A stretch of 64,000 bases of DNA. Origin: Streptomyces kanamyceticus. Its GTDB lineage: Bacteria; Actinomycetota; Actinomycetes; Streptomycetales; Streptomycetaceae. The translations under genes were made by a program, and so were the position numbers. Under the pieces are notes generated by a model. That model ran no database searches and was not told the DNA's origin. It worked only from the letters and a program-made list of their open reading frames with translations. Of the stretch, positions 51,816 to 60,982 are shown one piece after another; position 1 is the first letter of the stretch; each line of letters opens with the position of its first letter. The DNA is taken from contig NZ_CP023699.1 in NCBI RefSeq assembly GCF_008704495.1, positions 2,790,001 through 2,854,000 of the forward strand, given 5' to 3'.

Positions 51816-53966
51816 TCAGGGAGCTGCCGCCGCCGGATGCTGGGCGCGGCTCACGTCGTACACCCCTGGCACAGCGCGCATCGCCCGCATCAGTCCTGGA
51901 AGGTGCGCGGCGTCCGGGAGTTGCAGCGTGTACGTATGGCGCACGCGCTGCTGGGTCGGCGGCTCCACGGTCGCGGAGATGACCGCCACGCCTTCGAGGG
52001 CGATCGCTTCGGTGAGGTCTGCGAGCAGATGTGCGCGGCCGAACGATTCGGCGATGAGCGTGACGCGACACTCCGCGGTGTCCCCCCAGCGCACGCCGAT
52101 CTCCGGGCGCCCCACTTCCTTCATGCGCTCCACGGCGGGACAACCGACCCGGTGCACGGTCACGACTCCGCCGCGCACGGCGAACGCGGTGACCTCGTCG
52201 GGCGGCACGGGCGTACAGCAGCCCGCGAGACGCACGCTCGCGCCCTCACGGTCCACGACGGCGTTCGCCGCGGCGGGGCGCGGACTGTCGACGGATTCCG
52301 GCCCGGAATCGGCCGAGAAGGGCTGGCGCGGCGGCCTTCGCTGTCCGGCAGGGGCGGCCGCGGGGGCGTCGGGGGCCGGGTGCGTGGTGAGCCAGCGCCG
52401 GATGGCGATCCGCGCGGCGGGCGTGCGGGCGTGGTCGAGCCAGTCGCGCGAGGGTCCGGAGGCCGCGTCCTGGCCCATGAGCAGCTGGACCGTGTCGCCG
52501 TCGCGCAGGACCGTGCTGAGCGTCGCGAGGCGGCCGTTGACGCGGGCCCCGATGCAGGCGTGGGCGTCTTCCCCGTACTGGGCGTAGGCGGCGTCCACGC
52601 AGCTGGCGCCCGCGGGCAGTCCGAGGGTGCCTCCGTCGGGCCGGAAGACGGCGATCTCGCGGTCCTGCGCGAGGTCCTCGCGCAGCGTCGACCAGAAGGT
52701 GTCCGGGTCGGGCGCGGCCTGCTGCCAGTCCAGGAGCCGGGAGAGCCAGCCGGGCCTGGTGGGGTCGATGCGCTCGTCGTCCGCGCCCGCGGGAATCTCC
52801 TCCGCGGACGGGGCGTAGGGATTGCGCAGTGCGACGACGCCCGCCTCCGCGAACTGGTGCATCTGGTGCGTACGGATGAGGACTTCGGCGACCTCGCCGT
52901 CGGCCCGGGCCACCGCCGTGTGCAACGACTGGTACAGGTTGAACTTCGGGACGGCGATGAAGTCCTTGAACTCCGATACCACCGGCGTGAAGCAGGTGTG
53001 CAGCTCGCCGAGGACTCCGTAGCAGTCGGCGTCCTCGTTCACGAGGACGAGGAGGCGCCCGAAATCCGCCGCGCGCAGCTCGCCCCGTTTGCGGTGCACC
53101 CGGTGCACCGAGACGAAGTGCCGCGGCCTGATGAGGACTTCGGCGGTGATGCCCGCGTCGCGCAGCACGCCGCGCACATCGCCCGCGATGTCCCCGAGCG
53201 GGTCCCCCACTCCGTCGGTATTCGCCGCGATCATGGCGTTGACCTGGGAGTACTCCTCCGGGTGGAGGATCGCGAAGACGAGGTCCTCCAGCTCGGTCTT
53301 GAGCGCCTGCACACCGAGGCGCTCGGCGAGCGGAATGAGTACGTCCCGGGTCACCTTGGCGATGCGCGCCTGTTTCTCGGGGCGCATGACACCCAGGGTG
53401 CGCATGTTGTGCAGTCGGTCGGCGAGCTTGATCGACATGACGCGTACGTCGTTGCCGGTGGCGACCAGCATCTTGCGGAACGTCTCCGGTTCGGCCGCCG
53501 CTCCGTAGTCGACCTTTTCGAGCTTGGTGACGCCGTCGACCAGGTAGCAGACGTCGTCGCCGAACTCGTCGCGCACCTGGTCGAGCGTGACGTCCGTGTC
53601 CTCGACGGTGTCGTGGAGCAGGGACGCGGTCAACGTCGTGATCTCCGCGCCCAGTTGGGCGAGGATCAGCGTCACGGCGAGCGGATGCGTGATGTACGGC
53701 TCGCCGCTCTTGCGCATCTGGCCACGGTGCGAGGACTCCGCGAGGACGTACGCGCGGCGCAGCGGCTCCAGGTCGATGTCCGGGTAGTGGGCCCGGTGGG
53801 CCTCCGCCACATGGCCGATCGCGTCGGGCAGACGGTCCCGTGTCGCGGGTCCGAGCAGGGCCGCACGGCCGAGCCTGCGCAGGTCGAGACGGGCGCGGCC
53901 GCGCCTGCGCTGGACCCCGGGTGTCACGGGGCCGGGCGTCGCAGGGTTCGTAGCCTCCGCACTCAT
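51816..53966 (-). CDS. rshA: Bifunctional (p)ppGpp synthetase/hydrolase, RshA-like
   Basis: 716 residues; ATG (MSAEATNPATPG) chosen because GGAGG sits just upstream, a GTG two codons earlier is possible. HD hydrolase: HRGQMRKSGEPYITHPLAV and LLHDTVEDT keep the metal-binding residues. Synthetase region: RPRHFVSVHRVHRKRG, DFGRLLVLV, FIAVPKFNLYQSLHTAV and VLIRTHQMHQFAE. TGS (EIAVFRPDGGTLGLPAG), a CC-containing region (VRLAGCCTPVPPDEV) and a C-terminal ACT domain complete the long RSH layout. It sets (p)ppGpp levels in the stringent response. Position beside hflX and dapF matches the second RSH gene of Streptomyces (rshA) rather than relA. Confidence 0.93.
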   Translation of the reverse strand: MSAEATNPATPGPVTPGVQRRRGRARLDLRRLGRAALLGPATRDRLPDAIGHVAEAHRAHYPDIDLEPLRRAYVLAESSHRGQMRKSGEPYITHPLAVTLILAQLGAEITTLTASLLHDTVEDTDVTLDQVRDEFGDDVCYLVDGVTKLEKVDYGAAAEPETFRKMLVATGNDVRVMSIKLADRLHNMRTLGVMRPEKQARIAKVTRDVLIPLAERLGVQALKTELEDLVFAILHPEEYSQVNAMIAANTDGVGDPLGDIAGDVRGVLRDAGITAEVLIRPRHFVSVHRVHRKRGELRAADFGRLLVLVNEDADCYGVLGELHTCFTPVVSEFKDFIAVPKFNLYQSLHTAVARADGEVAEVLIRTHQMHQFAEAGVVALRNPYAPSAEEIPAGADDERIDPTRPGWLSRLLDWQQAAPDPDTFWSTLREDLAQDREIAVFRPDGGTLGLPAGASCVDAAYAQYGEDAHACIGARVNGRLATLSTVLRDGDTVQLLMGQDAASGPSRDWLDHARTPAARIAIRRWLTTHPAPDAPAAAPAGQRRPPRQPFSADSGPESVDSPRPAAANAVVDREGASVRLAGCCTPVPPDEVTAFAVRGGVVTVHRVGCPAVERMKEVGRPEIGVRWGDTAECRVTLIAESFGRAHLLADLTEAIALEGVAVISATVEPPTQQRVRHTYTLQLPDAAHLPGLMRAMRAVPGVYDVSRAQHPAAAAP

Positions 53967-54108
53967 GGGCACCTCCGGCTGCTTCTACCGGCGGTGAACG
54001 GACGGTGGCGTGCTCCGTCCGGGCCGGTGCTTGATGCTACCGAGCCCATCACGCGGTGCTGACCGCCTCTCGCCGAGCGTGAAACGGATCACCCATTCGA
54101 GCGACAGT

Positions 54109-54987
54109 TCATGCGAGTACCGTTTCGAGCCATTCGGACGTGATCTCGCCCTCGGCGACGATGACGGCGGGTCCCGTCATCTCGATCTCGCCGTCGGGCC
54201 GCTCGGTGATGACCAGGCGTCCGCCGGGCAGGTCGACGGTGTACGTCACCGGGGCGCCGGTCACCGCGGGGTCCACACCGTCCTTGCGGGCCGCCGCGAC
54301 GGCCACGGCGCACGCGCCCGTGCCGCACGACCGGGTCTCGCCCGAGCCGCGCTCGTGCACGCGCATGGCGACGTGACGCGGGCCGCGGTCGACCACGAAT
54401 TCGACGTTCACGCCGTCCGGGTAGGCGCTGGCCGGGCTGAAGGGCGGCGGGTCGTACAGATGGCCCGCTTCGGAGAGGTCGGTGACGAAGGCGACCGCGT
54501 GCGGATTGCCCATGTTCACGTTGCGCGCGGGCCAGCTGCGGTCGGCCACGGAGACGGTGACGTCGCCTTCGGGGAGTCGCGCCTTGCCCATGCCGACGGT
54601 GATCTCGCCGCCGGATTCCGCCTTGGCGATGTGCACGGTCTTCACGCCGCCGCGGGTGGCCACCGCGACGTCTCCCTCGCCGACGTGTCCCGCGCGCTGC
54701 AGGTATCGGGCGAAGACGCGCACTCCGTTGCCGCACATCTCGGCGACCGAGCCGTCGCCGTTGCGGTAGTCCATGAACCACTCGGCGCGGTCCGCGAGGT
54801 GGCGTGCCTCGGGGTGGGCGGCGGAGCGTACGACATGGAGCAGGCCGTCGCCACCGATGCCCGCGCGGCGGTCGCACAGGGCGGCCACGGCGGCCGGGGG
54901 CAGCTCGACGGTGTTGTCGGGGTCGGGGATGATCACGAAGTCGTTCTCGGTCCCGTGCCCCTTGAGGAAGGCGATCCGCGTGCTCAT
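54109..54987 (-). CDS. dapF: Diaminopimelate epimerase
   Basis: 292 residues, ATG start (MSTRIAFLKGHGTENDFV). It interconverts LL- and meso-diaminopimelate for lysine and peptidoglycan synthesis. The two catalytic Cys are seen in VAEMCGNGVRVFARYL and ETRSCGTGACAVAVAA. The gene is single and minus strand, between rshA and a small membrane-protein gene. In-frame codons upstream of the ATG are not conserved-looking. Confidence 0.97.
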   Translation of the reverse strand: MSTRIAFLKGHGTENDFVIIPDPDNTVELPPAAVAALCDRRAGIGGDGLLHVVRSAAHPEARHLADRAEWFMDYRNGDGSVAEMCGNGVRVFARYLQRAGHVGEGDVAVATRGGVKTVHIAKAESGGEITVGMGKARLPEGDVTVSVADRSWPARNVNMGNPHAVAFVTDLSEAGHLYDPPPFSPASAYPDGVNVEFVVDRGPRHVAMRVHERGSGETRSCGTGACAVAVAAARKDGVDPAVTGAPVTYTVDLPGGRLVITERPDGEIEMTGPAVIVAEGEITSEWLETVLA

Positions 54988-55072
54988 TCCTCGATCGTAC
55001 GGGGTGGGTACGACACACGGTCCCGCGGTGCCTTCGGGGCGCATCGCAGGTGGCCCGGAGGCGGAGGTTCCG

Positions 55073-55561
55073 TCAGGAACGGAGCCTGGCCACCCGCCAC
55101 ACCGCGAGCCCCACGGCGGCCAGGAAGAGCAGTGCGTACGCGCAGACGACCCGCCAGTCCGGGCGTCGTCCGGAGCCGCGCTCCGGGAGCCCGGGCCAGG
55201 TGTGCCCCACGCGGCGGGCGGCCATCATGCCCCAGCCCGCGGCGCAGCAGCTGATCAGCAGGCCGAGCATGGCGACCACGGCACCGCCGTCACCCGCACC
55301 GCCCCCGCCACCGCCGCCGAACTCGAAGGCCAGCGGGAAGGCGAACATCAGGGAGCCGAGTGCGGCGAGGATCACGATCGGCGCGAGCTGCCAGATGCGC
55401 AGGCGGCGCTGCGGTCGGAGCTCCACCTCGACCTCGGCCTCGGGCGCCATCTCGTCCGCGCCCGGACCGTCGTCCGTCACGCCGCCCGCGAGGTCGTCGG
55501 GCCCGTCGGGGCTGAGTTGCTCCCCGCCGTCATGTGCGGTGTCACGAGGGCCGGCCTCCAT
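55073..55561 (-). CDS. Small membrane protein, hypothetical
   Basis: About 162 residues from ATG 55561 (MEAGPRDTAHDGG), preceded by GGGAGG at ~10 bases; GTG codons at 55567 and 55618 are alternatives. A ~50-residue acidic soluble start leads to three predicted membrane segments (LAPIVILAALGSLMFAFPLAF, GGAVVAMLGLLISCCAAGWGMMA and VVCAYALLFLAAVGLAVWRV), with a Gly-rich loop (GGGGGGGAGDGG). No domain recognised. It lies between dapF and miaA and is probably co-transcribed with dapF. Confidence 0.72.
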   Translation of the reverse strand: MEAGPRDTAHDGGEQLSPDGPDDLAGGVTDDGPGADEMAPEAEVEVELRPQRRLRIWQLAPIVILAALGSLMFAFPLAFEFGGGGGGGAGDGGAVVAMLGLLISCCAAGWGMMAARRVGHTWPGLPERGSGRRPDWRVVCAYALLFLAAVGLAVWRVARLRS

Positions 55562-55668
55562 CGCCACGCGCCCTCCCACTTCGGACTCCACCGGTCGATC
55601 GATGGTCGATGATGGCACGCCGTCAGGTGCCGGGATGACCGCCGGAGCGTCCCGATGCCATCACGTGA

Positions 55669-56607
55669 TCAGGCTGTGACCGGTCGTTCGAGCAACGCCA
55701 GTGCGCGCTCCGGAAGTTCCCCGCGATCGGCCACGGCCCCACTGAGCCAGTGCACCCGCGGATCGCGCCTGAACCACGAGTCCTGGCGGCGCGCGAAGCG
55801 CTTGGTGGCGCGCACGGTTTCGGCGCGCGCTTCGTCCTCGGTGCACTCCCCCGCGAGCGCCGTGAGCACCTGCTGGTAGCCGAGCGCACGGGACGCCGTG
55901 CGCCCCTCACGCAGCCCTTCCGCCTCCAGCGCGCGCACCTCGTCCACCAGGCCCGCCTCCCACATGCGGTCCACGCGCGTGGCGATGCGTTCGTCGAGTT
56001 CGGGGCGGGCCACGTCGACGCCGATCTGGACCGTGTCGTACACCGAGTCGTGGCCGGGCAGGTTGGCCGTGAAGGGCTTGCCCGTGATCTCGATGACCTC
56101 CAGGGCGCGGACGATCCGGCGGCCGTTGCTGGGCAGGATCGCGTGGGCGGCCTCGGGGTCGGCGGCGGCGAGGCGGGCGTGCAGGGCGCCGGAGCCGCGC
56201 AGCGTGAGCTCCTCCTCAAGGCGGGCCCGGACAGCGGGGTCGGTGCCGGGGAACTCCAGGTTGTCCACGGCCCCCCTGACGTACAGACCGGAGCCGCCGA
56301 CCAGGATCGGCCAGCGCCCCTCGGCGAGGAGCCGGTCGATCTCCGCGCGTGCCAGCCTCTGGTACTCGGCGACGCTCGCGGCCTCCGTGACGTCCCAGAT
56401 GTCGAGGAGCTGGTGGGGCACGCCGCCGCGCTCGTCGGGCGTCAGCTTGGCGGTGCCGATATCCATCCCTCGGTAGAGCTGCATGGAGTCGGCGTTGACG
56501 ACTTCGCCGCCGAGGCGCTGGGCGAGGAAAACGCCCAGATCGGACTTTCCTGCCGCGGTCGGACCGACGACGGCGATGACCCGCGGGGCGGGAGCTGCGC
56601 TACTCAC
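55669..56607 (-). CDS. miaA: tRNA dimethylallyltransferase
   Basis: 312 residues from a GTG start (VSSAAPAPRVIAVVGPTAAGKS). It attaches a dimethylallyl group to A37 of tRNAs reading UNN codons. Motifs: P-loop GPTAAGKS, the catalytic ADSMQLYRGMDIGTAKL, VGGSGLYVRGAVDNLEFPG, NGRRIVRALEVIEITGKPF and SRALGYQQVL. The product feeds MiaB, encoded ~1.7 kb downstream. The ATG- and GTG-initiated longer upstream frames are rejected because they lack similarity to MiaA. Confidence 0.96.
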   Translation of the reverse strand: MSSAAPAPRVIAVVGPTAAGKSDLGVFLAQRLGGEVVNADSMQLYRGMDIGTAKLTPDERGGVPHQLLDIWDVTEAASVAEYQRLARAEIDRLLAEGRWPILVGGSGLYVRGAVDNLEFPGTDPAVRARLEEELTLRGSGALHARLAAADPEAAHAILPSNGRRIVRALEVIEITGKPFTANLPGHDSVYDTVQIGVDVARPELDERIATRVDRMWEAGLVDEVRALEAEGLREGRTASRALGYQQVLTALAGECTEDEARAETVRATKRFARRQDSWFRRDPRVHWLSGAVADRGELPERALALLERPVTA

Positions 56608-56789
56608 CGTCCCAGTCTCGCAAACCCCACGACCACTTCCCGAATGAGCTACGTGACGGCACGGCTCCGGGGTCGTTGCCTGTTGCGAGGTTCCGGCCGC
56701 CGGTTTCGAGGACCGATGACCCGGGCGACGCAATGGGGCGCACCGGGCGGCGCGGGATTTCGCCCACACGAGTAACGTATGGAGTAGAT

Positions 56790-57089
56790 ATGGGTGTTTT
56801 TTCACGGTTTCGCCGGAAGTCCAAGGCCACCGATGAAGCGTCAACGACCGATGCGGCTGCCGCCACGCTGACGGCAGAGCCGGAGGAGGCCGAGGAGTCC
56901 GCCAAGGAGTCCGCGGAGGCCCCCGCCGACCCGAAGCCCGCCGCCGAGGCCACCGACGCCGACAACGAGGCCGAGGCCAAGCCGGAGGAAGCCACCGAGA
57001 CGGCTGCCGCGGAGGGTGTGGAGATCCCGAAGCAGCAGTCCGCGGAGGAGGCGGCCGACAACGAGGCCGGTGAGAGCGCCCGCAAGTAG
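56790..57089 (+). CDS. Small acidic protein, hypothetical
   Basis: 99 residues; ATG (MGVFSRFRRKSKATDEAS) with GGAG 5 bases upstream. A short basic N-terminus precedes a long low-complexity Glu/Ala/Asp stretch (EPEEAEESAKESAEAPAD). Probably disordered; similar small proteins sit beside miaA in Streptomyces as far as I recall, often labelled by automatic pipelines without evidence. Function unknown. Followed by the antitoxin-like gene on the same strand. Confidence 0.7.
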   Translation: MGVFSRFRRKSKATDEASTTDAAAATLTAEPEEAEESAKESAEAPADPKPAAEATDADNEAEAKPEEATETAAAEGVEIPKQQSAEEAADNEAGESARK

Positions 57090-57111
57090 CCCAGCGAGGG
57101 AAGGTGGATCC

Positions 57112-57387
57112 ATGGGCTTCCTGGACCAGCTGAAAGCCAAGATCGCCCCTGTCAAGGACAAGGTCTCCGACCTCGCGCAGCAGCACGGGGACAAGATCGA
57201 CCAGGGCCTGGACAAGGCCGCGAAGGTCGCCGACGAGAAGACCAAGGGCAAGTACAGCGACAAGATCCAGTCGGGTACGGGCAAGGCCAAGGAGGCCGTC
57301 GACCGCCTCGCGGGGACGGACGAGGGCAAGGACGCGGGTGGCGGCGCCACTCCGCCGTCGCCCCCGTCACCCCCTCCGGCATCCTGA
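57112..57387 (+). CDS. MT0933/Rv0909-like antitoxin-family protein
   Basis: 91 residues, ATG after GAGGGAAGG. The sequence MGFLDQLKAKIAPVKDKVSDLAQQHGDKIDQGLDKAAKVADEKTKGKYSDKIQSGTGKAKEAVDRL is the pattern of the MT0933-like antitoxin family, amphipathic and helical. Such proteins pair with a toxin in mycobacteria, but no neighbouring toxin gene is seen here. A C-terminal Gly/Pro tail follows. Only 22 bases from the preceding acidic-protein gene, so likely co-transcribed. Confidence 0.78.
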   Translation: MGFLDQLKAKIAPVKDKVSDLAQQHGDKIDQGLDKAAKVADEKTKGKYSDKIQSGTGKAKEAVDRLAGTDEGKDAGGGATPPSPPSPPPAS

Positions 57388-57401
57388 ATCGCATCGGCGG
57401 A

Positions 57402-57431
57402 CGGCCGTGAAGCAGTCACGCTTCGCGGCCG
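57402..57431. terminator. Hairpin terminator between convergent antitoxin-like and LigB-like genes
   Basis: CGGCCGTGAAGC (57402-57413) pairs with GCTTCGCGGCCG (57420-57431), 12 base pairs including one wobble, with a 6-base loop. It lies 14 bases after the antitoxin-like stop and ~50 bases beyond the stop of the converging gene. Confidence 0.7.
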
Positions 57432-57481
57432 TCGCCGCGTGCGCGCCTTGGCGCTACGTGCCGTAGCGGCCGCGGCCCCCG

Positions 57482-58255
57482 CTAGGACCAGGCCGCCACG
57501 ACGTACCCCACGCCGTACGGCGCGTCCTCGTACAGCAGCTCGCCGCTCAGCCCCGCGCCGTCTGCCGCTCCGGCGAGCACCTGCCACGGGGCACGGCCCG
57601 CGGCCTTCAGTTCGTACGCGAGCTCCGCGTCCAGCGCCTTGAGCGCGGTCACGTCGGCCGCGCCCAGGGCCCGCCCGACCGCCGCGTCGAAACCGGCCGC
57701 CCGCTCGTCGAGATACCCCGGCGCCTTCAGCGTGCGGCACGCGCTGGCGTCGCCCATCACCAGCAGTGCCACCCGGTCCGCCCGCGCCGCGATGTCCCCT
57801 CCGACTTGGATACACCGCTCGGCGGCAAGTGGTTCCCCCACACCGAGACCTTCCAGCGGAGCGGTCGACCACCGCGTACGCCTGAGCAGCCAGGCGGCGA
57901 CGGCGAGCGAGGGCGGAAGTTCACGCTCCGGGCCCTGGTCCGAGGCGTCCTCGTCCGAGGCGTCCTCGTCCGAGGCGTCCGCGTCGGCTTGGCCCTCGGC
58001 TTCGGCGACTCCGAGCCGTACGTCGAGGTCCACACCGAAGCCCCGGAACGACCCGCGGGCCCCCTGCTGATGCGGCCCGCGCCCGGCCTGCTCGGCGGGA
58101 CCGACCACGACGAGCCGGTCGGGCCTGGCGGCGGCGAGCACCCCGATGGCGTCGGTGCAGGCCGCGCGCGCGGCGTCCAGTTCAGGAGCGGCGCCCGCGG
58201 CGACCTCGGGGACGAGCAGGGGCGGACAAGGGCAGACGGCTGCGGCGACAAGCAT
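57482..58255 (-). CDS. LigB-like (class III extradiol dioxygenase subunit B-like) protein
   Basis: 257 residues. The opening MLVAAAVCPCPPLLVPEVAAGAAPELDAARAACTDAIGVLAAARPDRLVVVGPAE fits the class III extradiol dioxygenase B-like fold of LigB relatives. The iron-binding His residues of true dioxygenases are not all evident, so catalytic activity is uncertain. A DASDED-repeat insertion near residues 92-105 is encoded by 15-base DNA repeats. It precedes miaB's 3' end on the same strand by 77 bases, and lies between miaA and miaB. Confidence 0.7.
   Translation of the reverse strand: MLVAAAVCPCPPLLVPEVAAGAAPELDAARAACTDAIGVLAAARPDRLVVVGPAEQAGRGPHQQGARGSFRGFGVDLDVRLGVAEAEGQADADASDEDASDEDASDQGPERELPPSLAVAAWLLRRTRWSTAPLEGLGVGEPLAAERCIQVGGDIAARADRVALLVMGDASACRTLKAPGYLDERAAGFDAAVGRALGAADVTALKALDAELAYELKAAGRAPWQVLAGAADGAGLSGELLYEDAPYGVGYVVAAWS
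57939..57983. repeat. 15-base tandem repeats in the LigB-like gene
   Basis: Three copies of TCCGAGGCGTCCTCG (third differs by one base, CGCG). In frame they encode repeated DASDE units and can expand or contract without a frameshift. Confidence 0.85.
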
Positions 58256-58332
58256 GATCCGCAGCGTAATGCCCGCCCCGCGCGAGCGGACCCGGGTCGA
58301 CTGCCCGAGCCGATCCGGAACAGCGCGTCCGG

Positions 58333-59853
58333 TCAGTCGCAGCCGCAGCCGCTGCCCGCCGCCACCGGAAGCGGCGCGGGAGCGCCGATCTTCGGCAGGC
58401 CCAGCATCACGCCGGCGGGCTTGGCGGCCGCCTCGGCGTTCCGCTTCTCCCAGGCGTCCCCCGCGCGCGTGCGGCGCACGTTCAGGACGGCGCCCTCGGC
58501 GAGCAGGTGGTGCGGGGCCGCGTACGTGATCTCGACCGTCACCACGTCACCGGGACGCACGTCGACGTCCGGCTTGGTGAAGTGCACCAGACGGCTGTCG
58601 GGGGCGCGGCCCGAGAGGCGGTGCGTCGCGCCGTCCTTGCGGCCCTCGCCCTCGGCGACCATCAGCTCCAGGGTGCGGCCGACCTGCTTCTTGTTCTCGT
58701 CCCAGGAGATCTCCTCCTGGAGGGCGGAAAGCCGCATGTAGCGCTCCTGCACGACCTCCTTGGGGATCTGCCCCTCCATGGTCGCCGCGGGGGTCCCGGG
58801 GCGCTTGGAGTACTGGAAGGTGAAGGCGCCCGTGAAGCGCGCCTCGCGGACCACGTGCATGGTCTGCTCGAAGTCCTCCTCGGTCTCCCCGGGGAAGCCG
58901 ACGATGATGTCCGTGGAGATCGCCGCGTCCGGCATGGCGGCCCTGACCTTCTCGATGATCCCCAGGAAGCGGTCCTGGCGGTACGAGCGGCGCATCGCCT
59001 TCAGGATCGGGTCCGATCCCGACTGCAGCGGCATGTGCAGCTGCGGCATCACGTTCGGCGTCTCGGCCATGGCGGCGATCACGTCGTCAGTGAAGTCGCG
59101 CGGGTGCGGCGAGGTGAAGCGCACGCGCTCCAGGCCCTCGATCCGACCACAGGCGCGCAGCAGCTTGCTGAAGGCCTCGCGGTCGCCGATGTCCGAGCCG
59201 TACGCGTTCACGTTCTGCCCGAGGAGGGTGATCTCGGAGACGCCCTCGCCGACGAGCGCCTCGATCTCGGCGAGGATGTCGCCGCTCCTGCGGTCCTTCT
59301 CCTTGCCGCGCAGCGCGGGGACGATGCAGAAGGTGCAGGTGTTGTTGCAGCCCACGGAGATGGAGACCCACGCCGCGTACGCGCTCTCGCGGCGGGTCGG
59401 CAGCGTCGAGGGGAAGGCCTCGAGCGACTCGGCGATCTCCACCTGGGCCTCTTCCTGGACGCGGGCGCGCTCCAGGAGGACCGGCAGCTTGCCGATGTTG
59501 TGCGTGCCGAAGACGACGTCGACCCAGGGCGCCTTCTCGACGATGGTGTCGCGGTCCTTCTGGGCCAGACAGCCGCCGACGGCGATCTGCATCCCGGGAC
59601 GCTTGCTCTTCATCGGGGCGAGGCGGCCGAGGTTGCCGTACAGGCGGTTGTCGGCGTTCTCGCGCACGGCGCAGGTGTTGAAGACGACGACGTCGGCGTC
59701 GCCGTCCGCATCCTTCGGAGCGCGCACGTAACCCGCGTCCTCAAGGAGACCGGAGAGCCTCTCGGAGTCGTGGACGTTCATCTGGCACCCGTAGGTGCGG
59801 ACCTCATATGTTCGATTGACGTCCACTGCCTGGCTCCGGTCGCTGCTGGTCAT
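58333..59853 (-). CDS. miaB: tRNA-2-methylthio-N6-dimethylallyladenosine synthase (MiaB)
   Basis: 506 residues, starting [16 protein letters not shown]; a long upstream extension is rejected because it contains no family sequence. MiaB is a radical-SAM methylthiotransferase acting on i6A37 tRNAs. The MTTase domain contains three conserved Cys ([35 protein letters not shown]), followed by the radical-SAM motif [11 protein letters not shown] and a C-terminal TRAM domain ([14 protein letters not shown]). A final ~30-residue tail ends CGCD. It completes the A37 modification started by MiaA. Confidence 0.96.
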   Translation of the reverse strand: MTSSDRSQAVDVNRTYEVRTYGCQMNVHDSERLSGLLEDAGYVRAPKDADGDADVVVFNTCAVRENADNRLYGNLGRLAPMKSKRPGMQIAVGGCLAQKDRDTIVEKAPWVDVVFGTHNIGKLPVLLERARVQEEAQVEIAESLEAFPSTLPTRRESAYAAWVSISVGCNNTCTFCIVPALRGKEKDRRSGDILAEIEALVGEGVSEITLLGQNVNAYGSDIGDREAFSKLLRACGRIEGLERVRFTSPHPRDFTDDVIAAMAETPNVMPQLHMPLQSGSDPILKAMRRSYRQDRFLGIIEKVRAAMPDAAISTDIIVGFPGETEEDFEQTMHVVREARFTGAFTFQYSKRPGTPAATMEGQIPKEVVQERYMRLSALQEEISWDENKKQVGRTLELMVAEGEGRKDGATHRLSGRAPDSRLVHFTKPDVDVRPGDVVTVEITYAAPHHLLAEGAVLNVRRTRAGDAWEKRNAEAAAKPAGVMLGLPKIGAPAPLPVAAGSGCGCD

Positions 59854-59965
59854 GGAACAAGGGTAGGCGGTGTGAGAAGTCGTCCCCGACCCCGGCGGCC
59901 CACGGGCTCCGGGGCGCCCCCGTCGGCCATGGACCGGCGGCGGCCGAGCTGGCAGGATCGCGCGC

Positions 59966-60961
59966 ATGTTCCAGGCACTCCCCCACATCAGCAGGCGCCG
60001 CGCCCTGCAAGGTTCGGCCGCGGCCCTCGTGGTGTTCGGGCTGCTGCTGTGGTGGCTGCTCCCCATGGGCGAGAGCTCGCCGAGCGGCCGGGTGACCGTC
60101 AGTACCGGCGTACGGAACGCCGTGTACGAGCATTACGGCAAGCTCCTGAAGACAGCGATCTCCCGGGACATGCCCGACGTCGATGTGGAGCTGATCAACA
60201 GCGAGGGCTCGCAGCAGAACGTCGAGCGGGTGGCGACCGGCAAGGCCGACTTCACGATCGCCGCCGCCGACGCCGTCGAGAAGTACCGCCTGGAGGGCAA
60301 GCCCGGCGCGGACCGTCTACGGGGCTGTGCGCGGCTGTACGACGACTACGTACAGCTCGTCGTGCCGCGCTCGTCCGACGTCGAGTCCGCGGAGGACCTG
60401 CGGAACCTGCGGGTGGCCGTGGGACAGGACCGCTCGGGCGTGCGGCTGATAGCGGACCGGGTGCTGGAGGCAGCGGGCCTCGACCCGGCCAAGGACATCA
60501 CGCCGGTGGCCGCCGGGATCGACACCATGCCCGAGCTCCTGAAGAAGGACAAGATCGACGCGTTCTTCTGGTCGGGCGGGCTGCCGACCGATTCCGTGCG
60601 CGAGCTCTCCGAAGAGATGCCCGTCCGCCTGGTCAAGCTCGGCGGCCTGGTCAACGAACTGCACAAGCAGGGCGGCGCCTCGCGCTACTACCGGGCGGCG
60701 ACGATGCCTGCCGACGCCTACCCGAGCGCCCAGCAGGGCTCCGCCGTGCCGACGCTCGCCGTGGCGAACCTCCTGGTCACCACGGACCGGGCCGATCCGG
60801 AGCTGACCGAGGGGCTGACCCGCTCGGTCATCGACAGCCGCGACCACATCGGCGCGCAGGTGCACGCGGCTCAGCTGGTGGACCTGCGTACCGCCCTCTA
60901 CACGGACCCCCTCACGCTGCACGAGGGAGCGCGGCGCTACTACCGGTCGGTCAAACCCTGA
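59966..60961 (+). CDS. TAXI-type TRAP transporter solute-binding protein, orphan
   Basis: 331 residues. A membrane anchor at residues ~13-34 ([21 protein letters not shown]) suggests surface anchoring rather than cleavage. The mature part has the TAXI pattern: [89 protein letters not shown], and [22 protein letters not shown] at the end. Family members bind glutamate, aromatic acids or similar ligands. No TRAP membrane subunit is adjacent; it converges with gluK, so it may instead present a ligand to the GluK-GluR system. Confidence 0.85.
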   Translation: MFQALPHISRRRALQGSAAALVVFGLLLWWLLPMGESSPSGRVTVSTGVRNAVYEHYGKLLKTAISRDMPDVDVELINSEGSQQNVERVATGKADFTIAAADAVEKYRLEGKPGADRLRGCARLYDDYVQLVVPRSSDVESAEDLRNLRVAVGQDRSGVRLIADRVLEAAGLDPAKDITPVAAGIDTMPELLKKDKIDAFFWSGGLPTDSVRELSEEMPVRLVKLGGLVNELHKQGGASRYYRAATMPADAYPSAQQGSAVPTLAVANLLVTTDRADPELTEGLTRSVIDSRDHIGAQVHAAQLVDLRTALYTDPLTLHEGARRYYRSVKP

Positions 60962-60982
60962 CCCGCCCGGCCCGGCCCGTAC

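Noticed and set aside
50100..54062. 1320-residue plus-strand frame spanning the M1 peptidase and rshA region
   Set aside because: Covers two well-identified minus-strand genes and the gap between them, showing it is produced by GC-biased codon structure.
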